Shown piece by piece: positions 1 through 7,157 of a DNA stretch of 16,373 nucleotides; position 1 is the stretch's first letter; every line of letters starts with the position of its first letter. This DNA comes from Candidatus Gastranaerophilales bacterium (GTDB taxonomy: Bacteria > Cyanobacteriota > Vampirovibrionia > Gastranaerophilales > Gastranaerophilaceae): NCBI GenBank assembly GCA_947632315.1, contig CANROV010000027.1, positions 1-16,373 on the forward strand. The letters run 5' to 3'. A model generated the notes under the pieces. It was not told the DNA's origin. It searched no databases and worked only from the letters and a program-made list of their open reading frames with translations. The position numbers and the translations under genes are program-made.

Positions 1-202
1 CATAAGATAAAATTTCAATAATTTGCTGATGTGTTATAGGCAGGTTTCGACTTCCGATTATTGCAACTTTCTTTGCTGATTGCTGTATTGTTGCAAGTTC
101 CATAGCCAGTGCATCTAATGTATTTGAATCATTAGAATTAACGGTATCCATATCATCTAACGGAACCATTATTTGTTGTTCATTTTTATTTTCTTCTGAC
201 AT
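1..202 (-). CDS. SLOG/DprA-like protein of cyanobacterial type, C-terminus cut off by window edge
   Basis: The first 67 residues of a minus-strand gene are visible. The start is ATG at 200-202, preceded by an AGGAAAG ribosome-binding site (206-212). After an acidic, Asn-rich leader of about 28 residues, the sequence reads LDALAMELATIQQ, then KKVAIIGSR (a beta strand and glycine turn as in Rossmann-like SLOG folds), then PITHQQIIEILSY. From memory this matches the conserved N-terminus of a family common in cyanobacteria and often annotated 'DNA recombination-mediator protein A', a stand-alone relative of DprA and lysine-decarboxylase-like SLOG proteins that probably binds a nucleotide or DNA. 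No biochemical role can be read from this piece. It diverges from pcrA across 80 bp, so the two may share regulatory DNA. Family assignment is fairly secure; function is not. Confidence 0.7.
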   Translation of the reverse strand, partial: MSEENKNEQQIMVPLDDMDTVNSNDSNTLDALAMELATIQQSAKKVAIIGSRNLPITHQQIIEILSY

Positions 203-248
203 ATTCTTTCCTATTTGTCTAAATAAAAATATTTGTAATATAATTATA

Positions 249-254
249 TATAAT
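249..254 (+). promoter_or_regulatory. -10 box candidate of the pcrA promoter
   Basis: A perfect TATAAT lies 28 nt before the pcrA start codon in a very AT-rich stretch. No convincing -35 box is seen at the right distance, so the call rests on the -10 alone. The 5' leader would be about 20 nt, and no clear Shine-Dalgarno sequence precedes the ATG at 283. In such AT-rich DNA chance matches are common. Confidence 0.35.
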
Positions 255-282
255 AGCATAAATTTAAAAAAATAAAAGATAC

Positions 283-2751
283 ATGTCAAATATTTTAGAG
301 GGATTAAATCGGGAGCAGAAAGAAGCTGTACTTCAAGACAAAGGTACAGTGCTTGTTTTGGCGGGTGCAGGATCAGGAAAAACAAAAGTTCTTACTACAA
401 GAATTGCAAATCTTATTAATAATGGTGTTTCTCCGTATGAAATTCTTGCGGTTACTTTTACCAATAAAGCAGCTAAAGAAATGATTCAAAGACTTTCTAA
501 AATGGTTGGTGAAGAAAAATCGGCTAAAATGTGGATTGGTACTTTTCACTCAATCGCAGGCCGTATATTAAGAAACGATATCCAAGAATATAAGGATGAA
601 GAAAATCGTTCTTATAATAATAAATTCGTTATTTATGATGATAATGATACTAATAGTATTTTAAAAAATGCCATTAAAAAACTCGGACTTGATGAAAAAA
701 TATATCAGCCAAAATTAATAAAAACAATTATTTCAAATTCCAAAAATAAAATGCTGGATGCGTATACTTATGCAACAAAAGCCAGAGATTTCAGAACGGA
801 AAAATATTCACAAATATATCTTGAATATCAAAAACAACTTCAGCTGAACAATGCTCTTGATTTTGATGACATGCTTGTTCTTGCAGTTAAATTGCTTGAA
901 CAATCTCAAACAGTTCGTGAAAAATATTTTAACATGTTTAAACATATTCTTGTCGATGAGTTTCAAGATACAAATGTTTGCCAGTATAAATTAATTCAAT
1001 CGATATACACAAATAATAAAGAAGAAGATGAAATTCCCACTGATAAAAGCTTATGCGTTGTTGGGGATGTCGACCAATCAATTTACAGCTGGAGAGGGGC
1101 TGATTATCGTATTATTCTTAATCTTCAATCTGCATTCAGAAAAACTAAATTAATTAAACTTGAACAAAATTATCGTTCTACCGAAGTAATATTATCTGCT
1201 GCTAACGCTGTAATTGAGAATAATAAACAAAGAATCAGCAAAAATTTATATTCTAATCTGGGAAAAGGTACAAATATAAATTTATATCAGGCTAATAACG
1301 AGTCTGATGAAGCATTAAATCTTGTTAGGGAAGTAAAAAGACTTTCACTTACAGAATCATTATCTGATATGGCTGTTTTGTATCGTACTAACTCACAGTC
1401 AAGAGCCATAGAAGAAGCCTGTATGGCAAATAATATTCCATATAAGGTAGTCGGCGGACTTAAATTCTATGACAGAAAAGAAATAAAAGATATTGTTGCA
1501 TATCTTAAACTTATTTATAATCCTAATGATTCACAAAGCCTTCAAAGAATTATAAATGTTCCCAAACGCTCAATCGGGCCATCGACTGTTGAAAAACTTC
1601 TGGAGCTTTCTGCAAAAGAGAATATAAAATTTATGGATGTTCTTTCAAATATAGACTTATATGAAGATTTTACACCGGCTGTCAAACAAAAATTGCAAAA
1701 TTTTTATTCTATAATTAATGACTGCGCAAGTGCATTTTATAAAATGGATTTACCTTCATTTATTGCTTATGTTCTGGAAAAAACAGGTTATATACAAGAT
1801 ATAAAAGATAATGAAGATGAAACGACGCAAGAAACAAGAATTGATAACTTACAAGAGTTTATTTCCGTTGCTAAAGAATTTATCCCCCAAGATGAAGATG
1901 TATTAGGAGAATTTTTATCTCAAGTATCTTTGGTTAGTGATATTGATTCATATACGGATGACTCTAAGGCACTTACATTAATGACTCTGCATAGTGCAAA
2001 AGGTCTTGAATTCGATACCGTTTTTCTTTCCGGACTGGAAGAAGGTATTTTCCCCCATAGCCGTTCATTAGATTCCCTTTCCGAAATGGAAGAAGAAAGA
2101 AGATTAATGTATGTGGGTATTACAAGAGCAAAGAAAAATCTATATTTAAGTTATGCACAAAAAAGAAAAATGTGGGGACAGGAAAAATATTATCAGCCCA
2201 GCAGATTTATAAAAGAAATTCCTGCTCAATTAATTAATTATACAGAGTCAGAATATTCTTCGGATTCAAATGAATCATATACATTTAGAAAAGCTGTTGA
2301 TAAGATAAAAACAAGAAGCTATGAAGAAAATACCGACGGCAGTATAAAAGCTGTGACATCTTTCGGCAAAAACTTTATTGCTCCTCAAAAAAAAGTTGAA
2401 CATAACAGAAGCTTTGTTATTAAACACAATGATTCCGCTACACGCACTGAAAAAAGAGTTTCTGATGAAGAGAAAATTAAAAATCTGCTTGAAAACAATC
2501 CAATAAAAAAGATGATACAGGAAAGAAATAAAAAACTTAATGATGAAAAAACTGTTCAGAATAATAATAATATAAATAACTCATCCGTTCAGCAATTTAA
2601 GAAAAATGACAGAGTGTTCCATACCAAGTTTGGAGTCGGTAAAATAATCGATGTTAAAGATATAGGTTCTTCTTCCATGCTTATAGTTGACTTCGGAAAT
2701 CAAGGGCAAAAAGCACTCGATGCGGCATTTGCTCAGCTTAAGAAATTTTAA
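283..2751 (+). CDS. pcrA: ATP-dependent DNA helicase PcrA/UvrD (superfamily 1A)
   Basis: A complete 822-residue 3'-5' DNA helicase of the UvrD/PcrA/Rep family, acting in nucleotide excision repair, replication-fork maintenance and removal of RNA polymerase or recombinase from DNA. Motifs appear in order: Q-motif (Gln12), Walker A AGAGSGKT (27-34, Lys33), Ia TFTNKAA (58-64), GTFHS (86-90), Walker B LVDEFQDT (223-230), motif III GDVDQSIYSWRGA (261-273), motif IV NYRST (296-300), motif V TLHSAKGLEFD (568-578) and motif VI YVGITRAKK (610-618). A charged linker follows (about 650-770). The end, NDRVFHTKFGVGKIIDV onward (775-822), is the Tudor-like domain that in PcrA/UvrD binds RNA polymerase. Its presence favours PcrA/UvrD over Rep. 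The length is somewhat above the usual 720-750 residues, owing to the linker. The start has the expected Leu-Asn-x-x-Gln context but a weak ribosome-binding site. Confidence 0.95.
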   Translation: MSNILEGLNREQKEAVLQDKGTVLVLAGAGSGKTKVLTTRIANLINNGVSPYEILAVTFTNKAAKEMIQRLSKMVGEEKSAKMWIGTFHSIAGRILRNDIQEYKDEENRSYNNKFVIYDDNDTNSILKNAIKKLGLDEKIYQPKLIKTIISNSKNKMLDAYTYATKARDFRTEKYSQIYLEYQKQLQLNNALDFDDMLVLAVKLLEQSQTVREKYFNMFKHILVDEFQDTNVCQYKLIQSIYTNNKEEDEIPTDKSLCVVGDVDQSIYSWRGADYRIILNLQSAFRKTKLIKLEQNYRSTEVILSAANAVIENNKQRISKNLYSNLGKGTNINLYQANNESDEALNLVREVKRLSLTESLSDMAVLYRTNSQSRAIEEACMANNIPYKVVGGLKFYDRKEIKDIVAYLKLIYNPNDSQSLQRIINVPKRSIGPSTVEKLLELSAKENIKFMDVLSNIDLYEDFTPAVKQKLQNFYSIINDCASAFYKMDLPSFIAYVLEKTGYIQDIKDNEDETTQETRIDNLQEFISVAKEFIPQDEDVLGEFLSQVSLVSDIDSYTDDSKALTLMTLHSAKGLEFDTVFLSGLEEGIFPHSRSLDSLSEMEEERRLMYVGITRAKKNLYLSYAQKRKMWGQEKYYQPSRFIKEIPAQLINYTESEYSSDSNESYTFRKAVDKIKTRSYEENTDGSIKAVTSFGKNFIAPQKKVEHNRSFVIKHNDSATRTEKRVSDEEKIKNLLENNPIKKMIQERNKKLNDEKTVQNNNNINNSSVQQFKKNDRVFHTKFGVGKIIDVKDIGSSSMLIVDFGNQGQKALDAAFAQLKKF

Positions 2752-3320
2752 ACCTTATTATTTTTCTTTGCTCTTTGTATATCAATATTTAATTCAGGTT
2801 TTATCATTTTATCTTTGAAATTTGATACTCCCTTAACATCTGTATATGATACAGTGTTATATACAACTTTTTTAATTTGTACCAATTTTGTTGAAATAGG
2901 AAGTGAATCAATATATAATTTATTATTTTTTTTCTTATAAAGATAAATATTATTCATATCAGTTTTGATATAGTTTGTCAAACAAACCGTAATATCAACA
3001 TAAGCATTTAATCCTGCAGATTTAACATAAGATTTTGGTAATGCTTTAAATTTTTCCATTGATTCAAGCGTTTCAACTGCTTTTTTGTCCAGTTGTTTTA
3101 TTTTTGAAGATTTCGATAGCTTTACGTTTTTTATACTTCCGTCTTTGTATATTTTAAAATTGACTTCACTCGTATTCCTTGAGTTATATATTGGCGGTAT
3201 CCATTTATTATCAATTTCCTGTCTTAAATCTTTTAGATAATAGCTGAAATTTTCTTCCGCCAACGCACTTACGGCATTAATAAACAGTATAAGTATTAAT
3301 ATTAGTATTCTTTTTATCAT
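2748..3320 (-). CDS. Secreted TonB/TolA C-terminal-domain protein
   Basis: A 190-residue protein. Residues 1-21 form a signal peptide: Lys-Arg, then a run of Ile/Leu, ending ALA|EE with likely cleavage after Ala21. Residues 25-115 resemble the TonB_C/TolA_C fold: YLKDLRQEIDNKW.PP, then VNFKIYKDGSIKNVKL.KSS, then LDKKAVETLESM..F..LP, then a VDITVCLT strand. The family normally contacts outer-membrane receptors or Tol components. Here there is no N-terminal membrane anchor after cleavage and no proline-rich spacer, so it is probably a free periplasmic protein, not a proton-driven TonB. About 75 residues with many lysines follow the domain and I do not recognise them. The start has a ribosome-binding site (TAGGAA, about 8 nt upstream). 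The gene converges on pcrA and their stop codons overlap (2748-2751). No ExbB/ExbD or receptor gene is nearby. Confidence 0.75.
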   Translation of the reverse strand: MIKRILILILILFINAVSALAEENFSYYLKDLRQEIDNKWIPPIYNSRNTSEVNFKIYKDGSIKNVKLSKSSKIKQLDKKAVETLESMEKFKALPKSYVKSAGLNAYVDITVCLTNYIKTDMNNIYLYKKKNNKLYIDSLPISTKLVQIKKVVYNTVSYTDVKGVSNFKDKMIKPELNIDIQRAKKNNKV

Positions 3321-3433
3321 TTTTTAATTCCTAAGTTATTTATATTCTATTACTTAAATGTATGTAAATAAGTTTTTTTCCGTTTATTGCCATATTTTTT
3401 TACATTTTTAAATCAAAGAAAAAATTTTTTTAA

Positions 3434-3448
3434 GTTTTGTTACAAAAC
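3434..3448. promoter_or_regulatory. 15-bp palindrome, candidate operator
   Basis: GTTTTGT-T-ACAAAAC is a perfect inverted repeat with 7-bp arms and a single central base. The one-base centre makes an RNA hairpin unlikely and points to a dimeric protein binding site. It sits in the 219-bp divergent region, about 92 bp before the ribbon-helix-helix gene and 114 bp before the TonB-C gene, so it could act on either. The binding protein is unknown. Confidence 0.35.
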
Positions 3449-3485
3449 CAATAATATTTATATACAAATTATGCATTTTTTAAAT

Positions 3486-3513
3486 TTGAATTGTTTTTAT
3501 ATATATGTAGATA
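3486..3513 (+). promoter_or_regulatory. Promoter candidate of the ribbon-helix-helix gene
   Basis: TTGAAT (3486-3491) and TAGATA (3508-3513) are separated by 16 bp and match 4/6 bases each of the sigma-70 consensus. A TGTA-N8-TACA inverted repeat (3506-3521) covers the -10 and the expected transcription start. That position would suit autorepression by the encoded regulator, but this is only positional inference. Confidence 0.35.
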
Positions 3514-3539
3514 ACATTACAATTAAAGAGGACATATAA

Positions 3540-3728
3540 ATGGCTAGAGTACTTATTTCAATGCCTGAAGAATTTTTGTCAAGAATTGACGAAGTTGCCG
3601 AAGGTGAAAATCGGACAAGGAGTGAATTAATACGTGAAGCATTAAGAACTTATATTCACAAACAAAGAGTTAAAGAAAATGCTATAGCAATGCGAAATGC
3701 CAATATTTTAGAAACACTATTGGATTAA
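3540..3728 (+). CDS. CopG-family ribbon-helix-helix DNA-binding protein
   Basis: A 62-residue ribbon-helix-helix protein. The N-terminal strand RVLISMPE (3-10) is followed by helix A (FLSRIDEVAEGEN, 12-24) and helix B (RTRSELIREALRTYI, 25-39), then a basic tail. The alternating residues of the strand would insert in the DNA major groove as a dimer, and the R-S-ELIREAL turn is the typical CopG/NikR-like signature. An AAAGAGGA ribbon of purines (3525-3532) is a strong ribosome-binding site 7 nt before the ATG. It has its own promoter and an intrinsic terminator, so it is monocistronic. Many small CopG proteins are antitoxins, but no toxin gene lies beside it: the next plus-strand sequence is the terminator. 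It is more likely a free-standing regulator. Its target is not visible, though its own promoter is a candidate. Confidence 0.85.
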   Translation: MARVLISMPEEFLSRIDEVAEGENRTRSELIREALRTYIHKQRVKENAIAMRNANILETLLD

Positions 3729-3766
3729 ATGTGGCTGCAGGCTTGATAAAAATTTTGGGGGTTTTT

Positions 3767-3806
3767 GAAAAAGAAGCTTTATGCTTCTTTTTCTTTTTGT
3801 TTTTTT
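3767..3806 (+). terminator. Rho-independent terminator of the ribbon-helix-helix gene
   Basis: A perfect 11-bp stem, GAAAAAGAAGC (3767-3777) with GCTTCTTTTTC (3783-3793), closes a 5-nt loop TTTAT. T-rich sequence (3794-3806, interrupted by one G) follows on the plus strand. On the minus strand the stem is followed by AAAAACCCCC, so it should terminate only plus-strand transcription. The right part of the structure lies inside the end of the oppositely oriented methyltransferase gene. Confidence 0.8.
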
Positions 3807-5152
3807 AATAAAACTACCGTTTCAACGTGATATGTATTCGGAAACATATCAACAGGACGTATATACTCAGGATAAAAACCGTTATTTATAAGATACTTAA
3901 TATCTCTTGCAAGTGTAGAAACATTACAGCTTATGTAAATAATATATGATTTAGTGAGATTAATTAAACTTTGCAGAGCTGTTTCACTGCTGCCTTTTCT
4001 TGGAGGATCTATAACGGATACATCAAATTTAACTGATTTATTTATCAAATTATTAAACGTTTCACCTGCGTCAGCGTTTATAAGCTCTATATTATTACAT
4101 CCATTTATAATTATGTTGTCTTTTGCGTCATTAACAGAACTTACTGCTTCTTCTATGCACGTTACTTTTGAGGCTATTGAACTTAATCTGATACCAAAAG
4201 CAGATACTCCCGAATATGCATCAAGAATAGCCGGAGATTTTATTCTTGAGCTTATTAAATCTTCAACTAAATCAAATATCAATTTTGCACTGTATGGATT
4301 TACCTGAAAGAAACTGTTTGCGCTAATTTTATATTTAATTGCTGATACTTCTTCAAAATAATACGTGTTTCCTTCAATTGCTTTAGTATTTTGACCCAAA
4401 ATAACATTTGTTTTTTTATTATTAAAATTAGCACATATTCCTGTTATTTCAGTGTATTTTGACATTAATTCTTTTGCTAATTTTTTTAATGGAGCGTTTA
4501 TTTCATCGGAATTTATTACAAATACAATTAAAATAGAGCTGTTATATGAAGCTTGACGAAAAACTATATGCCTTAATAATCCTGTATTAGTGCTTTCATT
4601 ATATCCCGAAATATTTAATTCTTCTTCTTTATCTTTTATAAATTCCAGTATGTCACTTATTATAGGCTTATGAATAGGACAATATTTTATATTTATAACA
4701 TCGTGAGAATTATTTTTATAATATCCAGCAATAATTCTTCCGTGCTTTTTTTGTGAAACAGGATACTGAATTTTACATCTGTATTCCGTAACTTTTGGTG
4801 ATGGTATTATCGGTTCAATTTTAAAATTAATTCCCGTAATCTTTTTTATAGTTTCACTTACAATACTCATCTTTTGATTTAATTGCTCATTATAGTCAAT
4901 ATAAAGCCAATTACAGCTGCCGCAAACTTTATAAAGTTTACAGACAGGTTCAATTCTGTGTGGTGACGGCTCTATAATTTGAATTATATCCCCTAGTGCA
5001 TAATTTTTATTTATTCTTGTTATTTGTATTTTTACTGTATCTTTCGGGCATGCATTTTTTATAAATATCGGAAAATTTTCCACTCTTGCTATTGCATTAC
5101 CTTCATTAATCATTTTTTCTATTTCAACGGTATATTCATCATTTAATTTCAT
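3779..5152 (-). CDS. rlmD: 23S rRNA (uracil-C5)-methyltransferase, RlmD/TrmA family with Fe-S cluster
   Basis: A 457-residue SAM-dependent RNA m5U methyltransferase. An N-terminal TRAM domain (about 1-60, E..INEGNAIAR, ending GDIIQIIEPSPHR) is followed by four cysteines, C71-x5-C77-x2-C80 and C158, in the pattern of the RlmD [4Fe-4S] cluster. The core has F.QVNPYSA, the SAM loop LDAYSGVSAFG, DPPRKG, and the catalytic-Cys motif SCNVSTLARD. The cluster and length fit RlmD (U1939 of 23S rRNA), but RlmC/RlmCD-like specificity cannot be excluded. I chose ATG 5150-5152 because AAAAGG lies 6 nt before it and the protein then begins at the TRAM domain; an in-frame ATG at 5185 lacks a ribosome-binding site. 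It overlaps the end of the upstream TPR gene by 14 nt, implying coupling. The Lys/Glu-rich tail is encoded by the terminator stem of the opposite gene. Confidence 0.88.
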   Translation of the reverse strand: MKLNDEYTVEIEKMINEGNAIARVENFPIFIKNACPKDTVKIQITRINKNYALGDIIQIIEPSPHRIEPVCKLYKVCGSCNWLYIDYNEQLNQKMSIVSETIKKITGINFKIEPIIPSPKVTEYRCKIQYPVSQKKHGRIIAGYYKNNSHDVINIKYCPIHKPIISDILEFIKDKEEELNISGYNESTNTGLLRHIVFRQASYNSSILIVFVINSDEINAPLKKLAKELMSKYTEITGICANFNNKKTNVILGQNTKAIEGNTYYFEEVSAIKYKISANSFFQVNPYSAKLIFDLVEDLISSRIKSPAILDAYSGVSAFGIRLSSIASKVTCIEEAVSSVNDAKDNIIINGCNNIELINADAGETFNNLINKSVKFDVSVIDPPRKGSSETALQSLINLTKSYIIYISCNVSTLARDIKYLINNGFYPEYIRPVDMFPNTYHVETVVLLKKQKEKEA

Positions 5153-7157
5153 CAATAACCTTTTCAATCGGATTATGCCAATCATTTATTATATTTTGTT
5201 TTATTATTTTAACACTTTTATACCATTTTTTGCTCATATCATGATTAAACCAGCGCCATTCTGGTGTATATGGTAGAAGCAATATAGTTTTTACCCCTAA
5301 CGCACCTGCCATATGTACTATTGATGAATCGACCGTTATTAATAAATCAATATTTTTTAACAGCGAAGCAGTATCATCATAGTCTTTTATATACATATTT
5401 AGAGATGTAATAATTTCAGGTTTGTATTTATTATCCAGCTGAAATGAATAAAATTTGTTGTCCGTTTTTATAATCTCATTTATGTAATCAATCTTTAACG
5501 CTCTATTCTTAAATATCTTCTTATTTCCCTGCCAAAACAGTCCTATTTTCTTTTTATCTGTTTTAAATATATCAAGTTTTGAATAATTTAATGTTAATTC
5601 TTTATTATCTTGTATATATCCTTCCGAAAAAGGTATATTATTAAAATCCATATTTAAAGCATAAGGAAGATTCATAATCGGCATTACTATGTCATAATCG
5701 TTATCTTTTAATTCCGATTTAGATAAAATTGTTATATTGGAATATGTATTTTTAAGTATGGATTTAAGCTGTTTATCTGTAGCTAAAATAATGTTTTTGG
5801 CCTTTTTTTCAATATAAGGAATATATCTTGCAAACATTATTGTATCGCCAAGCCCGCAGTCTGAATATAAAAGTATTTTTTTACCCTCCAAATTATCAGA
5901 CTTACTCCATACTTTTTCTTTGAATAAATCATTAAATTTAGTTTCTTTGCTTCTTAAAGAATAAAGCCTCATTCCTTCATTAAAATTACCTTCCGACAAA
6001 TAATACATACCTAGTGAAATGGAACTTTGAATTAAGGAAGAATCTTTTTTTATAATATATTCCAAAATTTCTTGCGATTCTTTATATTTCCCCAAATATT
6101 TAAGCGCCGATGATTTACCGTGTAAATAATTTAAATTTCCTGCTGATAGATTTAGTGCTTTGTTATAATTAGCAAGTGCTTCACTATAGTTGCCTATATC
6201 CATATAATTTGAAGCTAATAACGAATAAGCTTCATGACAATCCGGCTTATTTTTTAACAAATTCTCTAATATAGAAATACTTTCAACATTCATAAATTTA
6301 GCTTTGTAAATTTGTGCAAGATTTAAACAGACATTTTTGTCATTAGAGTCTGTTTTATAAGCCTTTTCTATATATTCTAAACTTAATTCAATATTTGATT
6401 TTCTATATAACGACGATAAATTAACCAAAGTCTGAACATGATTAGGATTACATTCCAATACTTTTTTGTAATAATAAATAGATTTATTATTATCATTCAT
6501 TCTTGAGCATAAAATGCCAAGATTATATAAGTATAGATACTGTTTTGGATTTAACATATGTGCTTTTTCCAAACATAAAACAGCATCAGTCAGATTATTA
6601 TTTTGTAAATATAAAGAATATAATAAAGAATATAAGTTATCATCATTTTGTTTAATGTTTAAAGCATTTTTACAATAGTCCAAAGCCTCCTGAATACAGC
6701 CTGAATTTTTATAAATTAAAGCAATATTATATAAAGCATTATAATGCTTAGGATTTAAGGCAATCGTTTTTTTATAAAATTGTATTGCCGAATTAATATC
6801 ATTTAAGCGTTTATACGCAATCGCCAAAGTATAGTATGTATCATCAGTACAACTATCTTCATTGACAGCTGTCAAAATTTTAATTGCTTCCTTTGGAGAA
6901 TCTGCATATAAATATGCTTTTGCCAAATTAGTACAAACATATACCGATTTAGAAAAAATAAATGCCTGAGAAAGCAATCTTATTGCATTATCATACTCAC
7001 CCAGTGAAATACAAAGCATACCATATAAATTTAATACATTTGCATCTGTTTTATTAAACTCCAATAATTTTTCATAAACCTTTTTTGCTTCATCAAAATT
7101 ATTTTCAGAATGAAGTTTATAAGCTAAATCAGAAAGTTTTTTATATTCAGTATTCAT
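5139..7157 (-). CDS. TPR-array protein with C-terminal GT9-like glycosyltransferase domain (paralog 2)
   Basis: A 672-residue cytoplasmic-looking protein without signal peptide or membrane segment. Residues 1 to about 400 are some ten tetratricopeptide repeats (for example AL.NIALIYKNSG..QEALDYCKNALNI, 141-168, and EAYSLLASNYMDIGNYSEALANYNKAL, 309-335). Residues 426-672 resemble the GT9/heptosyltransferase-like GT-B fold found in TPR-glycosyltransferases: CGLGDTIMFARYIP (434-447, with the Asp that in WaaC-type enzymes is catalytic), IGLFWQGN (538-545), VDSSIVHMAGALG (609-621, His615 of the donor-binding motif kept) and LPYTPEWRW (628-636). Both motifs are intact, so activity is plausible. Donor and acceptor are unknown; the TPR array probably binds a protein partner or acceptor. 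It starts in an ATGA overlap with the upstream paralog and ends 14 nt inside rlmD, so the three genes look translationally coupled. Confidence 0.85.
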   Translation of the reverse strand: MNTEYKKLSDLAYKLHSENNFDEAKKVYEKLLEFNKTDANVLNLYGMLCISLGEYDNAIRLLSQAFIFSKSVYVCTNLAKAYLYADSPKEAIKILTAVNEDSCTDDTYYTLAIAYKRLNDINSAIQFYKKTIALNPKHYNALYNIALIYKNSGCIQEALDYCKNALNIKQNDDNLYSLLYSLYLQNNNLTDAVLCLEKAHMLNPKQYLYLYNLGILCSRMNDNNKSIYYYKKVLECNPNHVQTLVNLSSLYRKSNIELSLEYIEKAYKTDSNDKNVCLNLAQIYKAKFMNVESISILENLLKNKPDCHEAYSLLASNYMDIGNYSEALANYNKALNLSAGNLNYLHGKSSALKYLGKYKESQEILEYIIKKDSSLIQSSISLGMYYLSEGNFNEGMRLYSLRSKETKFNDLFKEKVWSKSDNLEGKKILLYSDCGLGDTIMFARYIPYIEKKAKNIILATDKQLKSILKNTYSNITILSKSELKDNDYDIVMPIMNLPYALNMDFNNIPFSEGYIQDNKELTLNYSKLDIFKTDKKKIGLFWQGNKKIFKNRALKIDYINEIIKTDNKFYSFQLDNKYKPEIITSLNMYIKDYDDTASLLKNIDLLITVDSSIVHMAGALGVKTILLLPYTPEWRWFNHDMSKKWYKSVKIIKQNIINDWHNPIEKVIDEIK
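5159..5164 (-). promoter_or_regulatory. Ribosome-binding site deciding the rlmD start
   Basis: On the minus strand AAAAGG lies 6 nt before ATG 5152-5150. The alternative ATG at 5185 is preceded by AATAATAA with no such site. The site lies inside the 3' end of the upstream TPR-glycosyltransferase gene. Confidence 0.6.
5287..5311 (-). repeat. 25-nt direct repeat, copy in TPR-GT paralog 2
   Basis: This stretch is identical, base for base, to 7308-7332 in the neighbouring paralog. It encodes AGALGVKT in both, with the same codon at every position, including third positions. A shorter 15-nt identity (5244-5258 with 7265-7279) lies nearby. The flanking codons differ clearly. Confidence 0.85.

Noticed and set aside
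3540..3728. Toxin-antitoxin module based on the CopG-type protein
   Set aside because: No toxin gene accompanies it: the downstream 50 bp hold a terminator and the upstream gene encodes a secreted TonB-C protein on the other strand.
3954..4307. 117-codon plus-strand open frame
   Set aside because: It lies wholly antisense to the well-conserved rlmD catalytic region, has no ribosome-binding site and no recognisable protein features.
5153..5185. Upstream ATG (5185) for rlmD, adding 11 residues
   Set aside because: No Shine-Dalgarno sequence precedes it. AAAAGG sits before the ATG at 5152, where the TRAM domain begins directly.
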